Assembly (NCBI GenBank): GCA_902792635.1
Contig: CADBAG010000002.1
Span: 2,918 to 66,917, forward strand
Direction: 5' to 3'
Origin: an uncultured Prevotellaceae bacterium
GTDB lineage: Bacteria; Bacteroidota; Bacteroidia; Bacteroidales; Bacteroidaceae
Length of the DNA: 64,000 nucleotides
Numbering within the stretch: position 1 is the first letter of the stretch; each line of letters opens with the position of its first letter. The translations under genes were made by a program, and so were the position numbers. A model generated the notes under the pieces. It made no database searches. It was not told where the DNA came from and saw only the letters and a program-made list of their open reading frames with translations. Below, piece by piece: positions 1-8,500 of the stretch.

Positions 1-93
1 AGGTTGCGTCGCTGCGCTCCTTACCTGGGGTTAATCATGTGGCACCTCTCCGAGGTGCTTATTCATTGAGAGCGTTAATTTCCAACCGTACAG
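1..93. repeat. Right end of a hairpin-mosaic intergenic repeat (locus R1)
   Basis: Nearly identical to 54899-54994 and similar to 2418-2512. It holds the 3' arm of a GC-rich hairpin (ACCTGGGG at the end of the arm), a GCACCTC/GAGGTGC palindrome at about 41-58, and the terminal motif AACCGTACAG at 84-93. The left part lies outside the window. Confidence 0.8.
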
Positions 94-122
94 GTCGAAC
101 GTTTTTGGTGTCCATCATTTAC

Positions 123-153
123 TTGCACGGATGAAATCTTCTTCGTAACTTTG
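123..153 (+). promoter_or_regulatory. Bacteroidetes-type promoter of the aspartyl protease gene
   Basis: A TTG (-33) at 123-125 and a TAACTTTG (-7) at 146-153 are separated by 20 bp, the spacing known for the primary sigma factor of Bacteroidetes. Transcription would start near 160, just before the ATG at 178. This argues against the upstream TTG at 151 as a start codon. Confidence 0.7.
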
Positions 154-177
154 CATCGCAAATTAATTGATCATGAA

Positions 178-1347
178 ATGAGGAAGATACTCTTTTGCAT
201 CCTATATATAATAATGTGTATGACAGTGCATGCACAGATGCACCGTTATAGCACAAACTTCACTTATTCGCAGAAGGACTTTGTCGACACGATACCTATT
301 GAGGTCATCGACAATCAGATATTCGTCACGGCCACTGTCAACGGTCGCCCGTACCGCTTCAACATCGATACCGGCTCGAGCCAAGGCACGATCTACAACA
401 ACGGGCCGTTCGCAGGCATGCGCTCGTTGGGCAATGTGGTGAGCCAGGATGCAGCCGGGCGGAGCGACACCGTCGGTGTGGTGCAGATGCCACAGTTCTC
501 TCTTGGCAAGCTCACTGTGACGGGCTATGTGGCCTCCGTCTTCCACTCCTCCATGACACGGAGCTATGATGCCATCCTTGGCTTCGACCTGTTCAACAAA
601 GGCTTGTGCTGTAAGATTGACACGCGCAACAAACGGATGATCCTCACCGACCGCCGCGACTTCTTCGACGGTGAGAAAGGCTATGCGCTGCACTACACGC
701 TCAAATGGTGGGTGCCTTACGTCATGGTCAGTCCCTTCAAGCGCCACTATGACGAGGCGCTCTTCGACACGGGCTCTTCCATCCTCTACACGATGAACAA
801 AGAGAGCTTCGATGAGCACGCCTACAAGAGTAAGAACGTGAACAGTCAGGTGGCTGCGCGCGTCAAAGGCAATATGACCATCGGCAACATCGGGGCAGAA
901 CGGACAAGTGAGGTGGCGTTCCTCAAACTCGACCGACTCAAATGGGATGACTTTTCCTTCTTAGATGTCAATGCCGTGACGACACAAGGCACGAGCCGCA
1001 TCGGTGCCTCACTGCTCAACTACGGTTCCGTCATCATTAATGGCTTCCGCAGATATATCCGGTTTCTGCCTTACACCGAGGGTGACAGCGTGGTAGTGAA
1101 CAACAAGACTGTGACCACTGCCTATGTACCGACGAGCGACGGGCGTGCCGCCGTGGGTGTCATCCTCCCGGGGAGTGCCGACTATCAGGCAGGATTGCGC
1201 CAAGGCGACATCATCCTTTCCATTGACGGGCACCCCATCAATACTTTTACAGCCTTCCAGCAATATCCGCTCACAAAGGGAATGGCGCATCGGTTTATTG
1301 TAATGTCTATCTCTGGAGAACGAAAGACTATACTCATTACGCGGTAA
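178..1347 (+). CDS. Secreted retropepsin-like aspartyl protease with C-terminal PDZ domain
   Basis: The 389-residue product begins with a signal peptide (MRKILFCILYIIMCMTVHAQ), so it probably acts in the periplasm or at the cell surface. Two DTGSS aspartyl-protease motifs lie at about residues 64 and 197, giving the two active-site aspartates in one chain. The last 80 residues form a PDZ domain with an LRQGDIILSIDG segment, which usually binds peptide termini or protein partners. The open frame extends back to a TTG at 151, but the promoter places transcription start after that codon, so ATG 178 is chosen. An out-of-frame ATGAAATGA just upstream overlaps it. The gene is followed after 32 bp by a HAD phosphatase on the same strand. 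The substrate is unknown. Confidence 0.85.
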   Translation: MRKILFCILYIIMCMTVHAQMHRYSTNFTYSQKDFVDTIPIEVIDNQIFVTATVNGRPYRFNIDTGSSQGTIYNNGPFAGMRSLGNVVSQDAAGRSDTVGVVQMPQFSLGKLTVTGYVASVFHSSMTRSYDAILGFDLFNKGLCCKIDTRNKRMILTDRRDFFDGEKGYALHYTLKWWVPYVMVSPFKRHYDEALFDTGSSILYTMNKESFDEHAYKSKNVNSQVAARVKGNMTIGNIGAERTSEVAFLKLDRLKWDDFSFLDVNAVTTQGTSRIGASLLNYGSVIINGFRRYIRFLPYTEGDSVVVNNKTVTTAYVPTSDGRAAVGVILPGSADYQAGLRQGDIILSIDGHPINTFTAFQQYPLTKGMAHRFIVMSISGERKTILITR

Positions 1348-1379
1348 AAATGCAGGGTGCGGCAATAAAAAACAAAGAT

Positions 1380-2162
1380 ATGATCAAAGCATTATTTTTC
1401 GATATCGACGGCACACTCGTCAGTTTCAAGACCCACAAGATACCACAGTCAGCCGTAGACGCACTGACGGAGGCGAAGGCTCATGGCATCAAGGTCTATA
1501 TCTCGACAGGACGGCCACTGCCGTTCATCAATAACCTCTCGCAGATAGAGCATCTCATCGACGGTTACATCACGACGACCGGTGCACTGTGCATTGTCGG
1601 CAACGAGCGGTTCAACTATCACGAGATAGACAAGCCTTCAGTAGAAAAGATTATCGAGGCAGCAACGAAGTGGAACAAGTCGGTTGTCGTTGTCGGCGCT
1701 GAGCATATCGCCGTTGTCAACGACTCAGAAGCCATGACGGAGCAGTTCCGCAAAGGTCTGAACCTCGATTTCGAGTTCTCACCTTTAGAGGTTGTCATGA
1801 AGGAGCCGATCCTCCAGGTGAGTCCATTCTTCGATGAGACTCAGGAGAAAGAGGTCATGAAGGGGCTGCCTAACTGCGTGAGCTCCCGCTGGCACCCTGC
1901 CTTTACAGATATCACAAATATCGGGGCCGATAAAGGCAAGGCGCTGCTTGCCATGGCTAAGCATGAAGGACTGCAAGTTGCAGAGACAATGGCGTTCGGC
2001 GACGGAGGCAACGACATTCCTATTATCAAGCAGGCAGGCATCGGTGTAGCCATGGGCAACGCACGCGACGAGGTGAAGGCTGCTGCCGACTACGTGACGA
2101 CGAGCGTGGATGAGGACGGGGTACGCAACGCGCTGCGTGCGCTGCTAAAGAAAAAAGAATAA
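1380..2162 (+). CDS. Cof-type HAD-IIB sugar-phosphate phosphatase
   Basis: The 260-residue protein has all HAD motifs: FFDIDGTLV near the N-terminus (nucleophile and acid/base Asp), STGRP (motif II), a GADKG lysine (motif III) and FGDGGNDIPII (motif IV). The cap between motifs II and III is of the C2B type seen in Cof/YbiV phosphatases, which dephosphorylate sugar phosphates or cofactors. An ATG at 1350 would add ten residues, but the motif I spacing fits ATG 1380. The last residues (LLKKKE) and the stop codon fall in a copy of the AAAGAATAAAGAAG simple repeat that also sits inside porU and an ABC exporter, so the native C-terminus may have been replaced. Substrate cannot be read from sequence. 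Confidence 0.9.
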   Translation: MIKALFFDIDGTLVSFKTHKIPQSAVDALTEAKAHGIKVYISTGRPLPFINNLSQIEHLIDGYITTTGALCIVGNERFNYHEIDKPSVEKIIEAATKWNKSVVVVGAEHIAVVNDSEAMTEQFRKGLNLDFEFSPLEVVMKEPILQVSPFFDETQEKEVMKGLPNCVSSRWHPAFTDITNIGADKGKALLAMAKHEGLQVAETMAFGDGGNDIPIIKQAGIGVAMGNARDEVKAAADYVTTSVDEDGVRNALRALLKKKE

Positions 2163-2181
2163 AGAAGAAAGAATACAGAGA
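2145..2181. repeat. AAAGAATAAAGAAG simple-repeat element over the HAD gene stop codon
   Basis: The GCTAAAGAA..AATAAAGAAG..AATACAGAGAG pattern matches, in reverse orientation, the element inside porU (50334-50415) and resembles that in the ABC exporter (35347-35402). Here it supplies the last codons and the stop of the HAD gene. Confidence 0.6.
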
Positions 2182-2205
2182 GCCCATCCTTCGAAAAAAA
2201 TCGCT

Positions 2206-2512
2206 CTGTACGGTTGAAATTTGGGATTCTAATAGTGGCAATAGGGAGTAGACAAACTGACGTTGAATGCCCTCGAAGAGGGCAAACATGGTTAGCCCCA
2301 CGTGAGGCGCAGCCGAAACGTGGGGTTGGAATGGTGCAGATGACCTGAATACCGGCCCCGCAAAGGTTCGCCCTCTTCGAGGCCGACAGGTCAGGTTAAA
2401 CAGCCCGATGTTAAACCCCAGGTTACGTCGCTGCGCTCCTTACCTGGGGCTAATCATGTGGCACCTCTCCGAGGTGCTAATTCAACGAGGACATTAATTT
2501 TCAACCGTACAG
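2206..2512. repeat. Hairpin-mosaic intergenic repeat with inverted ends (locus R2)
   Basis: A 307-bp unit bounded by a perfect 14-bp inverted repeat, CTGTACGGTTGAAA at 2206-2219 and its complement at 2499-2512. Inside are a CCCCACGT/ACGTGGGG hairpin (2296-2325), a CCCCAGGT/ACCTGGGG hairpin (2416-2449), a GCACCTC/GAGGTGC palindrome and copies of the GCCTCGAAGAGGGCGAACATGG module. It separates two genes on the same strand. Confidence 0.85.
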
Positions 2513-2569
2513 CTCGAAAAATACGCAGAAAAAAGGCGGAAAAATATGCAAGATATAAACAAAAAGCAT

Positions 2570-2577
2570 TAATTTTG
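2570..2577 (+). promoter_or_regulatory. -7 box (TAATTTTG) of the YitT-family gene
   Basis: Matches TAnnTTTG 28 bp upstream of the ATG at 2605. No clear -33 TTTG is visible at the usual distance. Confidence 0.5.
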
Positions 2578-2604
2578 CCGTAAGTTTATAAAGAGAGACT
2601 ACAA

Positions 2605-3531
2605 ATGAAAGTCAATAAGAAGAAACTGTTAACTGAGCTGCGCGACTATCTCATGATCAGCGTCGCCATGGTGTGCTATTGTATCGGGTGGACAGTGTTC
2701 CTGTTGCCCAACAATATCACGACTGGTGGCGTGCCGGGTGTGTCATCTGTCATCTACTGGGGCTTCGGCATTCCCGTTCAGACGACTTACTTTATCATCA
2801 ACGCCATCCTCCTCGTGATAGCGTTGAAGATCTTAGGCTGGCGCTTCTGTACAAAGACTATCTATGCCGTGCTCCTCCTCACGACCTTGACAACGTTTGC
2901 CCGCAGTCAGTCAGGTGGACTTCATCTCCTTGCAGACCAACCGTTTATGGCCAGTCTCATCGGTGCCATCTTCTGCGGTTGCGGTGTAGGCATGGGCTTG
3001 GCTTTCAATGGGTCTACCGGTGGTACGGATATCATCGCCGCCATCGTGCATAAGTACCGCGACATTTCTCTTGGCCGCGTCATCATGATGTGCGATATCG
3101 TTATTATCTCATCGTCTTATCTTGTCTTCCATAACTTTGAGCAGGTCATCTACGGTTATGTCGTGCTCATCGTGACCGCCTACTGTGTGGACCAGGTTGT
3201 GAATATCATGCACCGCAGCGTGCAGTTCTTTATCATCTCCGATAAATACAAGGAGATAGCCTCCCGCATTGCTGTCTTCCCACATCGTGGTTCCACTGTC
3301 ATTGAGGCCCACGGCTTCTATACCGGTCACGAAGTGAAGATGCTCTTTGTCATGGCCAAGCGCCGTGAGAGCAACACGATCTTCCGCATCATAAACGAAA
3401 TAGACCCCAAAGCATTCGTCACGGAGACAAATGTCATTGGAGTCTATGGTGAGGGATTCGATAAGTTCAAAGTGAGAATGCCGAAGAAGCACGATCACCC
3501 GATACCAGCAGAGAAACTCGCGCAGCTATAA
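2605..3531 (+). CDS. YitT/DUF2179 family membrane protein
   Basis: A 308-residue integral membrane protein. Residues about 15-200 hold five or six hydrophobic segments with the family's glycine/threonine-rich loops (NNITTGGVPGVSSVIYWGFG; FNGSTGGTDIIAAI). The last 80 residues form a soluble DUF2179 domain (YTGHEVKMLFVMAKRRE through TNVIGVYGEGF). The family is widespread in Firmicutes and Bacteroidetes and its transport role is not established, so no substrate is assigned. It appears monocistronic, between repeat R2 and a convergent hairpin-rich spacer. Confidence 0.88.
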   Translation: MKVNKKKLLTELRDYLMISVAMVCYCIGWTVFLLPNNITTGGVPGVSSVIYWGFGIPVQTTYFIINAILLVIALKILGWRFCTKTIYAVLLLTTLTTFARSQSGGLHLLADQPFMASLIGAIFCGCGVGMGLAFNGSTGGTDIIAAIVHKYRDISLGRVIMMCDIVIISSSYLVFHNFEQVIYGYVVLIVTAYCVDQVVNIMHRSVQFFIISDKYKEIASRIAVFPHRGSTVIEAHGFYTGHEVKMLFVMAKRRESNTIFRIINEIDPKAFVTETNVIGVYGEGFDKFKVRMPKKHDHPIPAEKLAQL

Positions 3532-3549
3532 GCGCTTATAACCTCATGG

Positions 3550-3607
3550 GTGGCCGGTACATTCCTGGCCCCCGTTGCCCGGGGGAACCGAAGGGGGTGC
3601 GGCCACT
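3550..3607. repeat. GC-rich hairpin spacer between convergent genes
   Basis: GTGGCCG at the left pairs with CGGCCAC at the right, enclosing CCCCCG(N)CGGGGG and an AACCGAAGGGGGT tail. A similar C-run/G-run hairpin with CGAAGGGGGT follows at 60428-60461. It could act as a bidirectional terminator, but it lacks T-runs. Confidence 0.5.
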
Positions 3608-3618
3608 GCACTAAATCG

Positions 3619-4242
3619 TTACTTCAATTGCTGACCAGCAGCATTGAACTTCTTTCCTGCCTTCTCGATAACGACTTTACCCCTATCGAGATACTTCTGA
3701 GCCTTAGTGTCTTTCGAAGCTACTGTTGCATTCTGAATGTTGGTAGCAGCAGGAGTCTCAAGAGTGATGATCAAGCAGCACTGCTTGTTACCTAATGTGA
3801 AAGGCAATGTTCCAGAAACAGGAGAATCTGAGAAGTCAAAGGTAAAGGACTTATCTGTCGTTGTACCATCATCTGCCTTTGCTGGGAACACATAATCTGT
3901 TGCTTCAAAGCTCTTACCATTGATATCCTTGATCCAAGCATCTGAATCATAGTTGTCATATCCAGAGAATGTGACCTTAGCGATCTTGACACCATCAGGA
4001 ATATGAATGGTATACGTCACGTTGGCTGAGAACTTGATATTGTTGATCTCTTTAACATAGCCATACTTCTTGCTTTTCTCATTACTGATAGAGAAACCAT
4101 TGGTAAAGTTGTAGGAAGCTGTTGTACTAGTTGACTCATCGTATGTCTCGTTAGAGAGCACATAAGAGGTCTGTGCCTGTGCAGCCTGACCACAGAGGAA
4201 GAGGCCACAGAACATCAACATGAATAAGTAAAGTTTTCTCAT
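3619..4242 (-). CDS. Small secreted protein with a short Prevotella-type C-terminal tail
   Basis: The 207-residue product starts with a signal peptide (MRKLYLFMLMFCGLFLCGQA then QAQ). The middle is predicted beta-rich with no enzyme motif I recognise. The C-terminal stretch YLDRGKVVIEKAGKKFNAAG followed by QQLK resembles the short tails found on many Prevotella exported proteins. Such tails look like abbreviated type IX secretion C-terminal signals, so export by the PorU/PorV system encoded in this window is possible but only inferred. The start at 4242 is preferred over the longer frame (4305) because it gives the signal peptide and lies downstream of the -7 box. Confidence 0.7.
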   Translation of the reverse strand: MRKLYLFMLMFCGLFLCGQAAQAQTSYVLSNETYDESTSTTASYNFTNGFSISNEKSKKYGYVKEINNIKFSANVTYTIHIPDGVKIAKVTFSGYDNYDSDAWIKDINGKSFEATDYVFPAKADDGTTTDKSFTFDFSDSPVSGTLPFTLGNKQCCLIITLETPAATNIQNATVASKDTKAQKYLDRGKVVIEKAGKKFNAAGQQLK

Positions 4243-4291
4243 AGCAATTGTTTTTAATATGTTAGTTAATCGTTTTCTAAGTCCAACACCG

Positions 4292-4299
4292 CAAAGATA
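4292..4299 (-). promoter_or_regulatory. -7 box (TATCTTTG) of the small secreted protein gene
   Basis: CAAAGATA on the plus strand reads TATCTTTG on the coding strand, 50 bp upstream of the ATG at 4242. Confidence 0.5.
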
Positions 4300-4332
4300 A
4301 CACAATTATTTAGGAATGTTGTAAGGAAACAC

Positions 4333-4362
4333 GAAAAAAGGAGGACGCAATTGCATCCTCCT
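4333..4362 (-). terminator. Intrinsic terminator of the OmpA-family gene
   Basis: On the minus strand a GGAGGA(T)GCAA / TTGC(G)TCCTCC hairpin is followed by six Ts, about 40 bp after the OmpA stop codon. A run of Ts also follows it on the other strand. Confidence 0.8.
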
Positions 4363-4401
4363 CCTTTTCCGAACGAAATTACCCTTTTTCGCTCACATGT
4401 C

Positions 4402-5256
4402 TTACTTGCCGCTCTCTTCCGGAGCCTTGTCGATGAGATCCATAAACTGGTCGAGCTTCGGTGTGATGATGATCTGCGTACGGCGGTTACGCTGACGGCC
4501 TACAGCTGTATCATTGCTCACGAGCGGATTGAACTCACCACGGCCACCGGCTGTGAGACGCTTAGGAGTGACATTGAAGTGATCGATGAGGTATTGCACG
4601 ACAGAGCTTGCGCGGAGTGCGGAGAGATCCCAGTTGTTGCGGATATTCTTCATGCTCGGAGCCGATGTGTTGACAGGCACGTTATCGGTATTACCCTCGA
4701 TGAGCACATCGTAGTCCTTATAGTCGGTGATGATCTTAGCGATCTTCGACAGGGTCTCCTCGGCACGGTCGTTGATCTCATAAGAGCCACTCTTGTAGAG
4801 CATGTTGTCAGCTAAAGAGATGTAGACGACGCCTTTCAGCACCTGAACATCCACTTCCTTCATCTCCTCCTTAGACAGCGAGCGGGTGAGGTTGTTGGTG
4901 AGCACGAGGTTCAGAGAATCACTCTTGCTTTTGACCTCCACGAGGTGACGGATGTACTGGTTCGACTCGTTGATCTGGTCGACGAGTTTAGAGATGTTGA
5001 TGTTGTTGGAGTTAGCATTCGTCAGGCTTTGACTGAGGTTCTTTTGCAATGCCTCATTGTCCTTCTTCTGCTGAGCGAGTTGATCTTCGAGACTTGCCAC
5101 GCGAGAGTTGGCGGCAGCGAGCTTCTCCTTGGCATCCTGATAGTTGTTGGTCAACTCACGGTTCTCGTTCTGACAGTTGACCAAGTCTTTCTTGCTGGCA
5201 CAGCTTGTAGCAAGCAGTGCACCGGCAACCATTACAAATAAAATTGTTTTCTTCAT
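4402..5256 (-). CDS. OmpA-family peptidoglycan-binding lipoprotein with coiled coil
   Basis: The 284-residue protein has a lipoprotein signal (MKKTILFVMVAGALLATSC, lipid-modified Cys at 19). A long heptad-like coiled coil follows at about residues 30-100 (NREL..YQDAKEKLAAANSRVASLEDQL). The C-terminal half is an OmpA domain with the peptidoglycan-contact region (LIEGNTDNVPV ... LSALRASSVVQYL ... GGRGEFNPLVSNDT ... RQRNRRTQI). It probably tethers the outer membrane to the cell wall. It stands alone, with its own promoter (5324-5354) and terminator. It lacks an N-terminal beta-barrel, so it is Pal-like rather than a classical OmpA porin. Confidence 0.9.
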   Translation of the reverse strand: MKKTILFVMVAGALLATSCASKKDLVNCQNENRELTNNYQDAKEKLAAANSRVASLEDQLAQQKKDNEALQKNLSQSLTNANSNNINISKLVDQINESNQYIRHLVEVKSKSDSLNLVLTNNLTRSLSKEEMKEVDVQVLKGVVYISLADNMLYKSGSYEINDRAEETLSKIAKIITDYKDYDVLIEGNTDNVPVNTSAPSMKNIRNNWDLSALRASSVVQYLIDHFNVTPKRLTAGGRGEFNPLVSNDTAVGRQRNRRTQIIITPKLDQFMDLIDKAPEESGK

Positions 5257-5323
5257 ATTAACTTAGCTTTTTGTTTCTTATTTCTTACAATCAATTTCTT
5301 ACGATTTGCGTTCTTTCCGTGTT

Positions 5324-5354
5324 CAAATTTACTAATAAGACGTGTGAAGAGCAA
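5324..5354 (-). promoter_or_regulatory. Promoter of the OmpA-family gene
   Basis: On the minus strand TTG (5352-5354, -33) and TAAATTTG (5324-5331, -7) are separated by 20 bp. The start codon follows about 68 bp downstream. Confidence 0.65.
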
Positions 5355-5490
5355 GGAAGTAACAATGTTTTAGGGTTATTTAACCTCGGCAACGACTTTT
5401 CGCAGCGGCTTTTCACGACCTTTCACGACATAATTCACAAAACCCTCAAATTAAGTGCAAGCGAACGATGTTTTTTCCCGAAATTCTTAT

Positions 5491-5498
5491 TAATTTTG
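5491..5498 (+). promoter_or_regulatory. -7 box (TAATTTTG) of purL
   Basis: Matches TAnnTTTG 47 bp upstream of the purL ATG. The 5257-5545 spacer otherwise holds only the opposing ompA promoter and a short stretch (about 5395-5445) with weak likeness to the CACGACTTTCCACGAC repeat of the 58-60 kb region. Confidence 0.5.
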
Positions 5499-5545
5499 CA
5501 TGCAAGTATATACGATATCAATATATTAATAAATCTCTATAGATT

Positions 5546-8500
5546 ATGATTCTTTTCTTCAAGACTCCCAAGGAGAACATCATTGCCACTGAGATCGACC
5601 ACCAGCCCAGCGACAAGGAGAAGCAGGCTCTCTGCTGGCTTTATGGTGACGCCACACTGTTGGATGAGGAGAAGCTCGAAGGCTTCTTCGTAGGCCCGCG
5701 CCGTGAAATGATTACCCCATGGAGTACTAATGCCGTTGAGATCACGCAGAACATGAGTCTCACCGGCATTTCGCGTATTGAGGAGTACTTCCCCGTAAAG
5801 AGTGAGGATGCTGAGCACGACCGCATGCTCCAGCGTATGTACAAAGGTCTCGACCAGACGATCTTCACCGTCAACCACGAGCCCGAGCCTATCAAGCACG
5901 TGGAAAACATTGAGAAATACAATGAGGAGGAAGGCCTTGCCCTGAGTCCTGAAGAGATTGAATATCTGCATAAGATTGAGAAGCAGAACGGACGTCCGCT
6001 CACCGACTCTGAGATCTTCGGCTTCGCACAGATCAACTCTGAGCACTGCCGCCATAAGATCTTCGGTGGTAAGTTCATCATCGACGGTGAGGAGCGCGAG
6101 TCGAGCCTCTTCTCGCTCATCAAGAAGACGACAAAAGAGCATCCGGGTAAGATCATCTCTGCCTACAGCGACAATGTAGCTTTCGCACAAGGCCCAATGA
6201 TCGAGCAGTTCGCTCCGGAGGATCAGACAACCGCCGACTACTTCAAGGTGAAGCCTATCGAGAGCGTTATCTCTCTGAAAGCTGAAACCCATAACTTCCC
6301 AACGACCGTAGAGCCGTTCAACGGTGCCGCTACGGGTACGGGTGGTGAGATCCGCGACCGTATGGGTGGTGGCACAGGCTCTTGGCCTATCGCCGGCACA
6401 GCAGTATATATGACTTCTTATCCACGTCTGAAGAACGATGACGGCAAACCCGCTCGCGACTTCGAGCAGAAGATCGCTCCACGTAAGTGGCTCTATCAGA
6501 CTCCGGAAGAGATTCTGATCAAGGCTTCCAACGGTGCTTCCGACTTCGGTAACAAGTTTGGTCAGCCGCTGATCACAGGTTCTGTGCTCACCTTCGAATA
6601 TGAGACATCGACTGGTGATACCGCTGTTGTTGAAAGCAGCAAAGAGAACGTCCAGTCGACCGACGAGGTCTACGGCTACGACAAGGTCATCATGCTCGCC
6701 GGTGGCGTAGGCTACGGCAAGAAACGCGACTGCCTGAAGAAAGAGCCGAAGAAGGGCGAGGACATCGTCGTTGTCGGTGGTGACAACTACCGCATCGGTC
6801 TCGGTGGTGGCTCCGTATCGTCGGTAGATACCGGTCGCTATGGCACCGCCGTAGAGCTCAATGCCGTGCAGCGTGCTAACCCAGAGATGCAGAAACGTGC
6901 TTACAACCTCGTGCGTGCTCTCGTCGAGGCAGACAACAACCCCGTGACATCTATTCACGACCACGGCTCAGCCGGCCACCTCAACTGTCTCTCTGAACTC
7001 GTTGAAGACTGCGGTGGCAAGATCGACATGACGAAGCTTCCTATCGGCGACAAGACGCTCTCCGCCAAGGAGATCATTGCCAACGAGAGTCAGGAGCGTA
7101 TGGGCCTGCTCATTGAGGACGAGCATGTGGACCGCGTGCGTAAGATCGCAGAGCGCGAGCGTGCACCGTTCTATGTCGTCGGTCAGACAACAGGTGATGC
7201 TCACTTCTCCTTCGTTCAGGGTGACGGTGTGAAGCCTTTCGACCTTGACGTGGCTCAGATGTTCGGTCACTCTCCAAAGACCATCATGCGCGATGTGACT
7301 GTGGAGCATCATTATGAGGATGCTACTTACAGCGTAGATAAGATTGACGAATATCTTAATAATGTGCTGCAGCTCGAGTCAGTGGCTTGTAAGGACTGGT
7401 TGACGAACAAGGTAGACCGCTCCGTGACAGGTAAGGTTGCCCGTCAGCAGACACAGGGCGAGATTGAGTTGCCGCTCTCCGACTGTGGTGTCGTGGCTCT
7501 CGACTACCGTGGCCACGCAGGTATCGCCACCGCCCTCGGCCATGCGCCGCAGGCTGGTATGGCTGATCCCGCCGCAGGCAGTGTACTGTCTGTAGCTGAG
7601 AGTCTGACAAACATCATCTGGGCTCCTATTGCTACCGACAAGGATCATCCGTTCCCGATTGAGAACCTCAACATCTCAGCCAACTGGATGTGGCCGTGCC
7701 GCTCACAGAAAGGTGAGGATGCGCGTCTCTACAGTGCCGTTCAGGCTCTGAGCGACTTCTGCTGCTCGCTGCATCTCAATGTGCCGACCGGCAAGGACTC
7801 GCTCTCTCTGAGTCAGCAGTATCCCGACGGCTCAAAGATCATTGCTCCGGGCACCGTCATCGTGACCTCCGGCGCTGAGGTGAACGACGTGCGCAAGACC
7901 GTGAGCCCTGTGATGGTCAACGACAAGAACTCATCTTTATATTATATCGACTTCTCCTTCGACAAGCAGCGCCTCGGCGGCTCGGCTTTCGCCCAGACAC
8001 TCGGCAAGATCGGTTCCGATGTGCCGACAGTGAAGAACAGCGAGTACTTCGCCGACTGCTTCAATGCTGTGCAGGAGCTCATTCAGAAAGGTTGGGTCAT
8101 GGCCGGTCACGACATCTCTGCCGGTGGTCTCATCACCTGTCTCCTTGAGATGACCTTCGCCAATGTAGAAGGCGGTATGCATGTCAACCTCCACGACATC
8201 ATGCAGGACGATGACGATGTAGTGAAGATGCTCTTCGCCGAGAACCCGGGTGTTGTCATCCAGATCTCCGACACGCATAAGAAGGAACTGAAGGAATACT
8301 TCGAGGAGGCAGGCATTGCTTTCGCCAAGATTGCTTATCCCACACCGGCTGAGCGTAAGATTGTCATCGTGAAGGACGACTGGAAACACGAGTTCGATAT
8401 CAACAGTCTGCGTGACACCTGGTATAAGACTTCATATCTCCTCGACCGTCGCCAGAGCATGAACGGCACAGCCCGCAAGCGCTTCCTCAACTATAAGAAG

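Noticed and set aside
5537-6964. Long open frame (475 codons) antisense to purL
   Set aside because: purL is certain from its motifs; the opposite frame is open because of codon bias and has no recognisable domain.
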